Source: a virus. Taken from it: 30,212 nucleotides of DNA. A program made the translations under genes and the position numbers. The DNA is taken from positions 1 through 30,212 of the IMG/VR virus record IMGVR_UViG_3300032087_003000. One strand, written 5' to 3'. Of this stretch, positions 17,117 to 24,743 are shown piece after piece. Below the pieces are notes generated by a model. It was not told the origin of the DNA. It did no database searches and saw only the letters and a list, made by a program, of their open reading frames with translations. The first letter of the stretch is position 1. Each line of letters opens with the position of its first letter.

Positions 17117-18337
17117 TTATTTTCCTTTATTGTAGAATGGTGAATGTACCAAATTATATATGTTATCAGCATCTGAACCTGTTAGTGGTAAGGATATTCT
17201 ATATACATTATTACCATTAATAAATGGAATTAAATACATTGCTCCATTACTTGCCATAAATATTCTATAATTGAAATCATTACCACTTACCGCAGCACCA
17301 TTAATAGTTACATTATTTACTGTGTTAGTTGTAAAATCATATTCTCTTAATTGAGATGCACCATTATTAAAATAATACAATCTACCATTAGGTCCTATTG
17401 ATAACATTCTTGGTTTTGGATTAACAACTGTTCCACTACCAGGTACAACAGCTGTACTACCATTACGATAATAATGAAGTGATTCTAATGCTGCGTTTTG
17501 TACATTTGTTAAAACAACTTGCCATCCATCTCTAACACCACTATCATAGTATGGCATCAACTCACAAGCTTCATATTCATTTGTTCCACTTAAAGATGAA
17601 CCTGTTGAATTATATTCTTTTGTAGATGAAATGTATTCAACATTAGCCTCATTTGAATTATAAGCAATCGAAGTAGGTCTACCACTATCAGGATTGAGGA
17701 AATTAGCAGCTCTGTTTACTGAACCTGTATATTCATAGAAATCAAATGATGCTGAGTTTAATCCATCTACTGTGAAACTATAATTTTGTTGGCCAACAAA
17801 TCCACTATTAAGAGAACCGAAGTATTTCCAATTCCAATCTGGTGTACCACCACTTGGTCCAACTGTTATGTTAGATGAAGTAGTAAATAGTTCAGCAAAG
17901 TTATTATCAGGATTAAATCGTAATACTTCTCCGTTGTTATTTCTAAAGTAAATAGAATCTGAACCACTTGGTGCAAAACCACCTCTCATTCTTGATGAAG
18001 GAGTATCACCTGCATCTAAAGTATGTAATGATGCTGAGTTAGCAGTTGTATCAATTTTTAATAATGTATTTGTAGTAAATGAAGCTGCAACAATCCATTT
18101 ATCTTTAATTACAGCTGCTTCATAATCATTCGTATCGTTAAGTAATAAAGATGCAGATATATCCCAATTCATATCTGACATTTGTTGATAAGTTGAACCA
18201 CTTAATGAATCTAATGCATCAAGATATTGAGCAGATAAAGTTGCATCCCATGTTTGTTCCCATGCAGGAAAAACCGTTGGAGCTATTGGTGCTGCTTCTT
18301 CAAAAGTTTTAACATACGCGAAAGGTTGTACTCTCAT
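17117..18337 (-). CDS. Tail fibre / beta-propeller-like structural protein
   Basis: A 406-residue protein with repeating beta units of propeller character (KWIVAASFTTNTLLKIDTTA, RGGFAPSGSDSIYFRNNNGE, LSIGPNGRLYYFNNGASQLR, IFMASNGAMYLIPFINGNNV). Each has a strand, a Gly/Asn turn and aromatic residues. Such propellers often bind glycans or form fibre shafts. It begins MRVQPFAYVKTFEEAAP, 1 base after the 834-residue fibre gene. Its role as a fibre-associated part is inferred from position and composition. Confidence 0.5.
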   Translation of the reverse strand: MRVQPFAYVKTFEEAAPIAPTVFPAWEQTWDATLSAQYLDALDSLSGSTYQQMSDMNWDISASLLLNDTNDYEAAVIKDKWIVAASFTTNTLLKIDTTANSASLHTLDAGDTPSSRMRGGFAPSGSDSIYFRNNNGEVLRFNPDNNFAELFTTSSNITVGPSGGTPDWNWKYFGSLNSGFVGQQNYSFTVDGLNSASFDFYEYTGSVNRAANFLNPDSGRPTSIAYNSNEANVEYISSTKEYNSTGSSLSGTNEYEACELMPYYDSGVRDGWQVVLTNVQNAALESLHYYRNGSTAVVPGSGTVVNPKPRMLSIGPNGRLYYFNNGASQLREYDFTTNTVNNVTINGAAVSGNDFNYRIFMASNGAMYLIPFINGNNVYRISLPLTGSDADNIYNLVHSPFYNKGK

Positions 18338-18338
18338 A

Positions 18339-20843
18339 TTATTGAACCATATTATTTACAGATGAAACATAAACATTATTTTCATTAGTAAATGTAATTA
18401 ATGTTAGTATATCTCGTGCTCCTGCTGTTGCAGTAGCTGTATATGAACTACCACTTGGGAAATAAAATTTAGGAGAGAACGATACTGTACCAGGTGTTGT
18501 TGCTGCCTGATTAATTAATACATTTATAGTTTGTCCTTGTCCTATATTTGTTGCATCTATATGTGTATCTACACTATCAGCAAGTGTTAGTTCAAACATT
18601 GATGTATCACTAAAATCAATTGATGCAGTAAGAGATGATATACTTTGTATTGCAGTTTCAGTTTTTACTGAACCACTTATAATAGTATTACCAAGATTTA
18701 AAGTACCAGCAATTGTTGCATTATTACCATATAAATCAGCAGATGATGAGATATCACCTGATGCCGTTGTTGGTGCATTAATTACTAATGAACCACCACC
18801 AAGTTGTATTTGAGTAGCTGCTCCGATAGTAACACCTTGAGTTATACCTGCGTTACCAATGGTAATCGAATTATTGTTTGAAGTACCAATCTGTACATCT
18901 GTACCATAAGCTCTAAATGTTGTAGTACCATCTGCATTTGTTTCTAATCTATTAGTACCAAGTGAACCAGAAATGGTTTGCATGATATTACCCATTTCAT
19001 AACCAGCGTTATAAGTAATACCAAAGTAATTGAATGCAGCTGAGTTAGCTTGTAACATTACTAACGCGTTATCATATCGGTTACTTGCACCTGAGTAGTT
19101 TAACATACCCGCAAAGTTCAATCCATATCCATAAGGAACATTGTTTTTATTAACACTACCATAGCTAATTGCTTCGTTAAATTGGAATCCACCAGGTACA
19201 GGGTTTATGAACTGACCTGAACCAGATACTAATACACTACCTGTGAATATGTTATTTGGTCCACTAAAGAAATTAGTTCCATCAAGTTGTGCATATCTTG
19301 TATCGTATGAAGAAGTTAATTGTGAAGAACCACTAACAGTTCCACTTGGAATTGATGTTTGTAAAGATGAAGTTGATATTTGTGTATTTTTATTACTTAC
19401 ATTACCAACAAATACATATCCTTCTTGTAATGATGCAGTTAGTTGGTTTGTAAATAAAGTATTACTAATAATATCAGAAGATGAACTAATTGGTGTTAAG
19501 GCCGAGATTGTACCATCTGAATAGTTACCTGGATGTTGGAATTGTAGAACTTCTTGTATTCCTGTATTACTTCTAATTGCAATGTAAGGAACATCACCAG
19601 TTAAAGATACACCAGGAATAGTTCTTGATGCTCCACCGAAGATTAATCTTCTATCTACTGAACCTGATTGGTTAATTACTTGTGCGTAATCAGAACCACC
19701 ATAGAATTGTCCTTGTGTTAAACCATTCTGTGCTTGTACATATCCATCTCCACTTGTACCATTTAAATTTAATTGAACTAAACCAGCTCCACTTTTATTT
19801 AAAAGTAATTGTTGTCCACCATCACCTGCATTTTGATTTACGGTAAAGTTAGAGTTAAGTGCTGATTGTACTAAATTAATTTGGTTATATCCGTTTCCTG
19901 CTCCACTACTTAAATAAGTTGCAGTTGCATTGGTATCTGTTGTTTGTATTTGGTTAGTTACAGTTAGTGAACCACTAATCTCTGCTGAACCTGTAAATGG
20001 AAAAGCAGAACCACCACCACCTCCAAAAGATGATGTTGCTATTGGTTGTGGAACTCCATTAGAATCTCCTACCCATGTATATCCTTGTGTAATGTTTGGT
20101 AAATCATTACTTCTACCAGCTCCACTAATAACTCCACTACCATTTAAATCAGATTTAACTACATTACCTAACTTTTGAATAAAGTTTGCTGAACCTGTTG
20201 GTTTTACATTTGTATATCCACCATTTACTCCTACATATACCTCATCTCCTTCACCAAATGCAGATGTATCAACACCATTGATAAATCCTGCTAATATACC
20301 TGTACCTGATTCATCAAAGTTTAAATCTTGTTCAAGTACAAAGGTAGCTGGCATCCTATCAGCTCTTGATGCTGATGCTGCATATACATGAAGTTCATTA
20401 CCTGTTGAACCACTCACATATACAGGTGTACCTTTAGCCATGAAACCATTTTTGTTTTTAACGGTTTCTATAACTTGTCTTGGTGTTCCATCTATTAAGA
20501 ATGTAGTACCATCTCCTTTTGTAAATGTAATCTCACTAAAATCATTTGATGCTGTTACAAGTAAAGAACCTGTATCTGTTGCTACACCTGGTATATTAGT
20601 TGTAAAAGTAGAACCATCACCTTTAGTGAAGGTCATATCTCTTGTTCCATTATCGAAAGATGCTGTTGTTAACAATGAGCCAGAATCAACTGTAAATGAC
20701 CCACTATCTTCGTTGGATACCATCGAATCAATAATATCTTCATTAAAAGTTCTCAGTATCTCTGGTGTAATCAACTGAGAATTGTTATTTGGAAAACTTG
20801 AGTTGTTTTCCGTTCTTAATTGTGATTTAGTTTTACTGCTCAT
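18339..20843 (-). CDS. Large tail fibre protein
   Basis: At 834 residues this is the largest protein here. Residues about 45-125 hold a tandem repeat (SGSLLTTASFDNGTRDMTFT then TGSLLVTASNDFSEITFTKG). A conserved segment follows (NGFMAKGTPVYVSGSTG through GEGDEVYVGVNGGYT), known to me from fibres of marine phages. Then come Gly-rich joints, long beta repeats and a ~100-residue C-terminal domain shared with the 417-residue fibre. It probably forms a trimeric shaft and tip. It heads the block from the promoter at 21110-21120 together with the 82-residue gene. Confidence 0.7.
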   Translation of the reverse strand: MSSKTKSQLRTENNSSFPNNNSQLITPEILRTFNEDIIDSMVSNEDSGSFTVDSGSLLTTASFDNGTRDMTFTKGDGSTFTTNIPGVATDTGSLLVTASNDFSEITFTKGDGTTFLIDGTPRQVIETVKNKNGFMAKGTPVYVSGSTGNELHVYAASASRADRMPATFVLEQDLNFDESGTGILAGFINGVDTSAFGEGDEVYVGVNGGYTNVKPTGSANFIQKLGNVVKSDLNGSGVISGAGRSNDLPNITQGYTWVGDSNGVPQPIATSSFGGGGGSAFPFTGSAEISGSLTVTNQIQTTDTNATATYLSSGAGNGYNQINLVQSALNSNFTVNQNAGDGGQQLLLNKSGAGLVQLNLNGTSGDGYVQAQNGLTQGQFYGGSDYAQVINQSGSVDRRLIFGGASRTIPGVSLTGDVPYIAIRSNTGIQEVLQFQHPGNYSDGTISALTPISSSSDIISNTLFTNQLTASLQEGYVFVGNVSNKNTQISTSSLQTSIPSGTVSGSSQLTSSYDTRYAQLDGTNFFSGPNNIFTGSVLVSGSGQFINPVPGGFQFNEAISYGSVNKNNVPYGYGLNFAGMLNYSGASNRYDNALVMLQANSAAFNYFGITYNAGYEMGNIMQTISGSLGTNRLETNADGTTTFRAYGTDVQIGTSNNNSITIGNAGITQGVTIGAATQIQLGGGSLVINAPTTASGDISSSADLYGNNATIAGTLNLGNTIISGSVKTETAIQSISSLTASIDFSDTSMFELTLADSVDTHIDATNIGQGQTINVLINQAATTPGTVSFSPKFYFPSGSSYTATATAGARDILTLITFTNENNVYVSSVNNMVQ

Positions 20844-20848
20844 TGTTC

Positions 20849-21097
20849 CTATCTTATTATTGTTATATCAAATCCATCATCGAAGCCACTTGAGAATCCA
20901 CCTCTTCTAACTATTGTAGATTCTGTCTTTCCTATTCCTTGATTCTGTAAATAACCATCACAACATTCTCTTGAATAGGTGTTTGAATCTAAACAAAGAC
21001 ATCCTCTACGCGAATTCTTCGGTGAGGATTTACCTATCGTTGGTCCGATATAAATGCCAGTTTCTCTTCTTTTTCTTAAACTTCTGGAATATGACAT
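20849..21097 (-). CDS. Small Cys-rich conserved phage protein
   Basis: An 82-residue protein with a basic N terminus (SRSLRKRRETGIYIGPTIGK), a clustered CLC-x8-CC region (RGCLCLDSNTYSRECCDGYL) and an NQGIGKT tail. I have seen this outline in short proteins beside fibre genes of Bacteroidetes phages, where it has no assigned function. The cysteines could bind zinc. It is transcribed from the promoter motif at 21110-21120 and followed 5 bases later by the fibre start. Confidence 0.6.
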   Translation of the reverse strand: MSYSRSLRKRRETGIYIGPTIGKSSPKNSRRGCLCLDSNTYSRECCDGYLQNQGIGKTESTIVRRGGFSSGFDDGFDITIIR

Positions 21098-21109
21098 AAA
21101 GTTTTTATG

Positions 21110-21120
21110 TATATAACAAA
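21110..21120 (-). promoter_or_regulatory. Late-type promoter motif TTTGTTATATA (fibre block)
   Basis: Leftward motif in the 47-bp gap between the chaperone extension and the Cys-rich gene, 12 bases upstream of the ATG at 21097. It is one of ten copies. Confidence 0.5.
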
Positions 21121-21144
21121 AGAACCTACAATTATATTGGTTAT

Positions 21145-21932
21145 CTACTTCTTATACTTACTCATTGTAGCTCTGTGTATAGCTTGTTCCATTGTATTCT
21201 TATCTGCGAGGTAACATAAATACAACAAACACTCTTCTAAAGGTCTTGATGTTATTTCCTCGAATTTAGTGAGGTCATGGTTTGCGAGGATTGCAATTGA
21301 TTGATAACCTCTCCACTTGTGCGTAAAATTGACTTGATGTGTTGCGGCTGGTTGGGATTGGTCAATACCTCCTCCATCAAAGATTTCCGGATATCGTTCA
21401 ACAAGTCCAGATAGATACGATTGAAGAAAAAAAAACAACCAAAGTGAAAATCCATATTCACATCATACCATTTCTCTGAATCTATAACTTTATCTGCATT
21501 ATAATTTTCTATTTCATATAACACACCTTGTTTCTTCTTTACAGGTCTGTATAAGATAGAAAGTATCTTAGGCCAGTTCTTATCTAATGTAAGAGTTTCT
21601 ATTTTACTTATATCTAAATAAGCACCATAGGCCATTTGTGATAAGTTAGGTTCGAACCCATATTGTACATCATCTATGGTAATAAACTTTTGTAATTCGT
21701 AATCTGTTTTGTTAAGAAGTTTATATAAATCTTTTTTAATCTTCTCTACTGTTTCATTATCTAAAGCACGAGCAACCTCAGGTGTAATACCACATAAGTT
21801 ATAAAGTAAGAATGCATCTTGTGCTTGTGAATCATCACTATAACTTTCTAAATCATTTTGTATTGTAATGTATTTCCTAAGATTAATCGCTGAATAATCA
21901 GTAGGTACGGTTATCTTAACTTCTTTTTTCAT
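21145..21932 (-). CDS. Tail assembly chaperone, -1 frameshift extended form (G-T type)
   Basis: The 0-frame gene overlaps by 187 bases a second frame (open from a TTG at 21438, stop at 21145) that is one base back. They meet at nine T. Reading 168 codons of the 0 frame to base 21429, then slipping back one, gives join(21932-21429, 21429-21145), a 262-residue product. The added part has FTHKWRGYQSIAILANHDLT and FEEITSRPLEECLLYLCYLA, like the C-terminal halves of tail chaperones I know from Bacteroidetes phages. Phage G/GT chaperones commonly use such a shift. A sequencing error in the T run is the main alternative. Confidence 0.6.
21252..21932 (-). CDS. Tail assembly chaperone, 0-frame form (G type)
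   Basis: The 226-residue product begins MKKEVKITVPTDYSAINLRK and has the family outline NLCGITPEVARALDNETVEK, FITIDDVQYGFEPNLSQMAY and GAYLDISKIETL, ILSILYRPVKKKQG. These are features of tail assembly chaperones of Bacteroidetes phages. Such proteins hold the tape measure during tail assembly. After the slippery run (residues 167-170, four Phe) this frame continues for 56 residues that look less conserved. It lies next to the terminase genes, far from the tape measure, which is unusual. It starts with an ATGA overlap. Confidence 0.65.
   Translation of the reverse strand: MKKEVKITVPTDYSAINLRKYITIQNDLESYSDDSQAQDAFLLYNLCGITPEVARALDNETVEKIKKDLYKLLNKTDYELQKFITIDDVQYGFEPNLSQMAYGAYLDISKIETLTLDKNWPKILSILYRPVKKKQGVLYEIENYNADKVIDSEKWYDVNMDFHFGCFFFFNRIYLDLLNDIRKSLMEEVLTNPNQPQHIKSILRTSGEVINQLQSSQTMTSLNSRK
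21427..21435 (-). other. Slippery T9 run for -1 frameshifting
   Basis: Leftward the codons are GGT TGT TTT TTT TTC TTC. The run of nine T contains the heptamer T-TTT-TTT, a standard -1 slippery site. No stop codon follows at once in the 0 frame (stop at 21252), so both products can be made. Confidence 0.6.
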
Positions 21933-22276
21933 TTTGGTAAATTTCCTTTTACTGTTTCAAACTTAACCGATGGAGGTAAAAAGTTTGGTACTTTTGTTTC
22001 TTCTACTATAATTGCTTCTATCTCTTCTATTTCTTCTCTTAACTTTAAATCTGTAATCTCTATCTTTTGATGACCTATTACCGATTTTAATTTTAGAATA
22101 TCACCTCTTTGTTTTTGTAACTGAGAATCTCTTAACTTAATCTCTGCTTCTAAATCTTCTATTCTTTGTTTAAGATTGTGAGCATATGTTGATACTTGTT
22201 CAAGATGTGTATAAATCTCGTATTTATTTTTATTTTCGTATTCTTTTGGTAATTTTACTTCTATTATCTTTGCCAT
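21929..22276 (-). CDS. Coiled-coil hypothetical protein
   Basis: A 115-residue protein starting MAKIIEVKLPKEYENKNKYE, then a long Glu/Lys/Gln/Leu coiled coil at about residues 25-95 (NLKQRIEDLEAEIKLRDSQL, LKLKSVIGHQKIEITDLKLR). Overlaps the terminase stop at the same base and the chaperone start by 4 bases, so it is translationally coupled to both. Being next to terminase and chaperone suggests a head or tail assembly factor. No family is recognised. Confidence 0.6.
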   Translation of the reverse strand: MAKIIEVKLPKEYENKNKYEIYTHLEQVSTYAHNLKQRIEDLEAEIKLRDSQLQKQRGDILKLKSVIGHQKIEITDLKLREEIEEIEAIIVEETKVPNFLPPSVKFETVKGNLPK

Positions 22277-23433
22277 TATCTAAAACTTATTGTGTATTTT
22301 CCTTTGTTCTCTGCTTTTATAGATAACCTCATCATCGCAACATATCTTAATGAATCGATTAAGTGGTCTAATCCACCTTGTGGTTTGTCTAATTGTATTC
22401 CGTATTTATCTGTACTCCATTCGTATGCATATAATTCATTGATTAGATTCTGTGAACTTCTTTCTACACATAAACCATAATTCTGTAAAACACCGATACC
22501 AAACTTTATACTATCAGGTCCTTTCTTTACAGGCTTGATATTAAAACCACTTCTATAAATCTCTTCGATTAATCTTGGTTCTGCTGAATCAGCCCATATC
22601 TCTGTATTACCTACATTTAGTTTATCTAATCTATCTATAATATCTTTAGTTACTAAACCTGTTTCGTAAAGTAATTCTCTTAGATATAACATATCTCCTT
22701 TACGATGTACTGCAATTACCGCGGTTGGGTCATTCGAATATCCAAAGTCCATACCCAGAGCTACTAACTCTTCAACAGGAACTTCATCTACTATTTGGAA
22801 TGTAAAGATTGCTTTATCATTCGGAGCGTATTCACCTAAACCATAAATCTTCCAATACTTTGGATTCTTATCTTTAAGAGCTTCGATTTGTTTTACCATT
22901 TCTTTTGGAAGATATGGATTATCCTTGTAGGTTGTTACAAATCTATCACACTCTTCCATTTCTCTTAACCAATGGTATGGTGAAACCGTGGGGTTAAACG
23001 CAAGTATTATTTGACCTTGACATCTTATACTTAATTGAAAATAACTCTCCTCATCTATCTCTGATGCTTCATCAATAAAAAGTATATCTGATTTAACCCC
23101 ACGAAGTTTCTCCGGGTCATCTGTGTTTAGGAAACTTAATGTTGAACCATTACCAAATTGGTAAATTCTATCTGATATGTTATACGCTGTTGTATCCCAT
23201 ACTCCTAACTCTATCATAATATCCTTGAAATCCTTGATTACACTTCGTTTAAGAGAGGGAACGGTCTTTCTTACTATTGTGATATCATTTTTAGATTGTA
23301 ATCCTTGTACGATGAGATATTGAAGTATAGCATAAGTCTTACCACTTCTCGTACCTCCGATGTGTTGTGTAATCCTTTGTCTTGCATTCAAAAGATTATC
23401 AAATGTAATAGTTGTGTTAATTTCTACATTCAT
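22276..23433 (-). CDS. terL: Terminase large subunit
   Basis: A 385-residue packaging motor. The Walker A is GGTRSGKT (residues 26-33) and Walker B is ILFIDE (117-122). Nuclease-domain acidic residues are visible at D229 (GMDFGYSNDPT), D282 (IWADSAEP) and D356/D360 (LDHLIDSLRY). The layout is of the PBSX-type Terminase 3 group. It translocates DNA into the head through the portal and cuts it. It starts inside the last codons of TerS (4-base overlap). The size is slightly short but all core motifs are present. Confidence 0.95.
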   Translation of the reverse strand: MNVEINTTITFDNLLNARQRITQHIGGTRSGKTYAILQYLIVQGLQSKNDITIVRKTVPSLKRSVIKDFKDIMIELGVWDTTAYNISDRIYQFGNGSTLSFLNTDDPEKLRGVKSDILFIDEASEIDEESYFQLSIRCQGQIILAFNPTVSPYHWLREMEECDRFVTTYKDNPYLPKEMVKQIEALKDKNPKYWKIYGLGEYAPNDKAIFTFQIVDEVPVEELVALGMDFGYSNDPTAVIAVHRKGDMLYLRELLYETGLVTKDIIDRLDKLNVGNTEIWADSAEPRLIEEIYRSGFNIKPVKKGPDSIKFGIGVLQNYGLCVERSSQNLINELYAYEWSTDKYGIQLDKPQGGLDHLIDSLRYVAMMRLSIKAENKGKYTISFR

Positions 23434-23723
23434 TCTTCTGAACCACTTCTGTTTATGTTTACAGTAATCTGTTGTATTCTTTGTTCTATCTCACCTTTCA
23501 TTTCTATTCTTGCTTGTTTAGGTAAGTGGAACTCTAATAACTTCAATGCTATATCTACCGCACCTTTTGGGTCTTTCTTTACCAAATCATCCATTAACTT
23601 AGGTAAATCATCTAATACTCTATTTGTTGCACGAGCAACATTTAGTTTCATTTGTTCCGTTGAACGATTGATTGCTCCTTTAGGTCTACCTTTACTTAAT
23701 TTATTTCCTTTTTGGAATGGCAT
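23430..23723 (-). CDS. terS: Terminase small subunit candidate
   Basis: A 97-residue protein beginning FQKGNKLSKGRPKGAINRST, the N-terminal motif of the DUF5681-like small terminases, followed by a helical VARATNRVLDDLPKLMDDLV segment and a KKDPKGAVDIALKLLEFHLP helix. It is the first gene of the packaging block, overlapping terL by 4 bases. The promoter and first eight codons are duplicated at 24342-24397 (see findings). DNA recognition for packaging is the inferred role. Confidence 0.75.
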   Translation of the reverse strand: MPFQKGNKLSKGRPKGAINRSTEQMKLNVARATNRVLDDLPKLMDDLVKKDPKGAVDIALKLLEFHLPKQARIEMKGEIEQRIQQITVNINRSGSEE

Positions 23724-23754
23724 GTTTTCTTATGTTATTTTAACATTATAACAA
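23700..23754. repeat. 55-bp direct repeat, copy 1 (terS promoter and start)
   Basis: Contains the late-type promoter motif, leader and first codons of terS. The copy at 24342-24397 differs at only a few positions, with one extra base. The two copies flank the methyltransferase gene. Confidence 0.9.
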
Positions 23755-23755
23755 A
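23745..23755 (-). promoter_or_regulatory. Late-type promoter motif TTTGTTATAAT (terminase block)
   Basis: Leftward motif 21 bases upstream of the terS ATG. It also overlaps a Bacteroidetes-type -7 box (TATATTTG at 23752-23759 read leftward). It is one of ten copies, here with the exact TGTTATAAT. Confidence 0.55.
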
Positions 23756-23766
23756 TATATATATAA

Positions 23767-24267
23767 TTATATATCAAAGAATTGTAATTGTTTATCTAAT
23801 AATCCTTTACAAAACCATGCAACTCCAAAGTGTGGTGCACCTTTACCTGTAAAGTCTATTCTTTTGTTTAAAACTAATAATTCTAATCCATATTCATCAA
23901 ACCATTTACCTCTACGAATTCCTTGTATAGTTGATACTGGCAATAATAATCCAAAAGGTTTTTTTAAATCATAACATCTTTTAATAAACTTATCTTTCTT
24001 TGAATAAGGTGGATTGGTTAAGATTACATCACATTCAGGTATATCATCTTTAAGAAAATCTTTATTACCACTACTTAAACAAGTATATCCATTTTGATTT
24101 AAATAATCTACTATATTAGAACTAATACCACTTGTACAATCATAATAAATTTTATCTTTATCTAAATAAGGTATTATTGGTTCTAATGCGGTAGGTGGAG
24201 TGTAACATTCATCTGATTGAGAATTATTACCTGTCTTGTTTAACATTTTTAAATTAGATGATGCCAT
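23767..24267 (-). CDS. Orphan adenine-type DNA methyltransferase
   Basis: A 166-residue protein. SQSDECYTPPTALEPIIPYL is the N-terminal pattern of small phage DNA methyltransferases and TNPPYSK (residues 84-90) is the NPPY motif of N6-adenine/N4-cytosine enzymes. The AdoMet site is atypical: YYDCTSGIS (41-49) stands where a DPFxGxG motif is usual. With no restriction partner, its likely role is to modify phage DNA against host restriction, or regulation. It stands alone behind its own promoter (24388-24398), between two copies of a repeat, which looks like a recent insertion. Confidence 0.7.
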   Translation of the reverse strand: MASSNLKMLNKTGNNSQSDECYTPPTALEPIIPYLDKDKIYYDCTSGISSNIVDYLNQNGYTCLSSGNKDFLKDDIPECDVILTNPPYSKKDKFIKRCYDLKKPFGLLLPVSTIQGIRRGKWFDEYGLELLVLNKRIDFTGKGAPHFGVAWFCKGLLDKQLQFFDI

Positions 24268-24299
24268 AAATTTAATACTCTTACTCTACTTTTGTAGTG

Positions 24300-24347
24300 A
24301 AAGGGTTATCTATGTTGTGTTTTAAGATACCCTTTATTTTTTTTATT
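24300..24347 (+). terminator. Rightward-type terminator hairpin in the methyltransferase leader
   Basis: AAAGGGTTATCT (24300-24311) pairs with AGATACCCTTT (24325-24335) over 11 bp with one bulged T. Read rightward it is followed by a T-rich tract (24336-24347). No rightward gene is nearby. Read leftward it is a hairpin in the leader, overlapping the end of the 19-codon remnant and 32 bases before the methyltransferase ATG. Confidence 0.5.
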
Positions 24348-24365
24348 TCCTTTTTGGAATAGCAT
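24306..24365 (-). pseudogene. 19-codon remnant of the small terminase start
   Basis: MLFQKGNKKNKGYLKTQHR starts with ATG at 24365 and stops at 24306. Its first eight residues match the terS start (MPFQKGNK) with one change and the upstream 30 bases are nearly the same. It then diverges and stops, 38 bases before the methyltransferase. It is either a truncated duplicate left by an insertion or now a leader peptide. Confidence 0.6.
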
Positions 24366-24397
24366 GTTTTCTTATGTTATTTTTACATATATAACAA
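24342..24397. repeat. 55-bp direct repeat, copy 2
   Basis: Near-identical to 23700-23754 (about 51 of 56 positions by eye). It carries its own late-type promoter motif and the start of the terS remnant. Confidence 0.9.
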
Positions 24398-24398
24398 G
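24388..24398 (-). promoter_or_regulatory. Late-type promoter motif CTTGTTATATA (methyltransferase)
   Basis: Leftward motif at the outer edge of repeat copy 2, preceded by an AT dyad GTGATAT (24416-24422) / ATATCAC (24436-24442) about 20-45 bp upstream. It is one of ten copies. Confidence 0.5.
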
Positions 24399-24431
24399 GA
24401 TATATATGTATGTATGTGATATTATATATAT

Positions 24432-24743
24432 TTATATATCACCATACTCTTCTTCCATTTTTCGTTGAATATGTACTGGTACAATATCCCATACAAACTT
24501 TTGATAATCAGAATCAGGTTTTAACATTAAATCTCCCATTTCTTTTAGATATTCTCTCCATTGTTTATATCCTTCTTCTATATACCATTGTTTTAAATGT
24601 TTTGGTTGTTTAGTAGTTGGTGAAAGCCAATGAAGTAATCTTTCATCGTATTTAGCTTGTATTTGTTTTTTCTGATTGTGGAAGTTATTGTAGTTCTCGT
24701 TATCTAAGAGTTCTTGTAGATTGTTAATCGATGGTCTGTTCAT
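24432..24743 (-). CDS. Hypothetical protein after the sigma-like gene
   Basis: A 103-residue product when started at ATG 24743. A TTG two codons earlier is less likely. The start overlaps the end of the sigma-like gene by 20 bases. The sequence is helical and charged (NNLQELLDNENYNNFHNQKK, then EEGYKQWREYLKEMGDLM). It has several Trp residues and no known motif. It is the last gene of the early operon, and the stop lies in the AT dyad upstream of the methyltransferase promoter. Confidence 0.6.
   Translation of the reverse strand: MNRPSINNLQELLDNENYNNFHNQKKQIQAKYDERLLHWLSPTTKQPKHLKQWYIEEGYKQWREYLKEMGDLMLKPDSDYQKFVWDIVPVHIQRKMEEEYGDI

Noticed and set aside
23756-24442. TATA-rich simple repeats as an origin of replication
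   Set aside because: They lie in promoter gaps, show no iteron array or initiator gene nearby, and AT-rich runs are common here.
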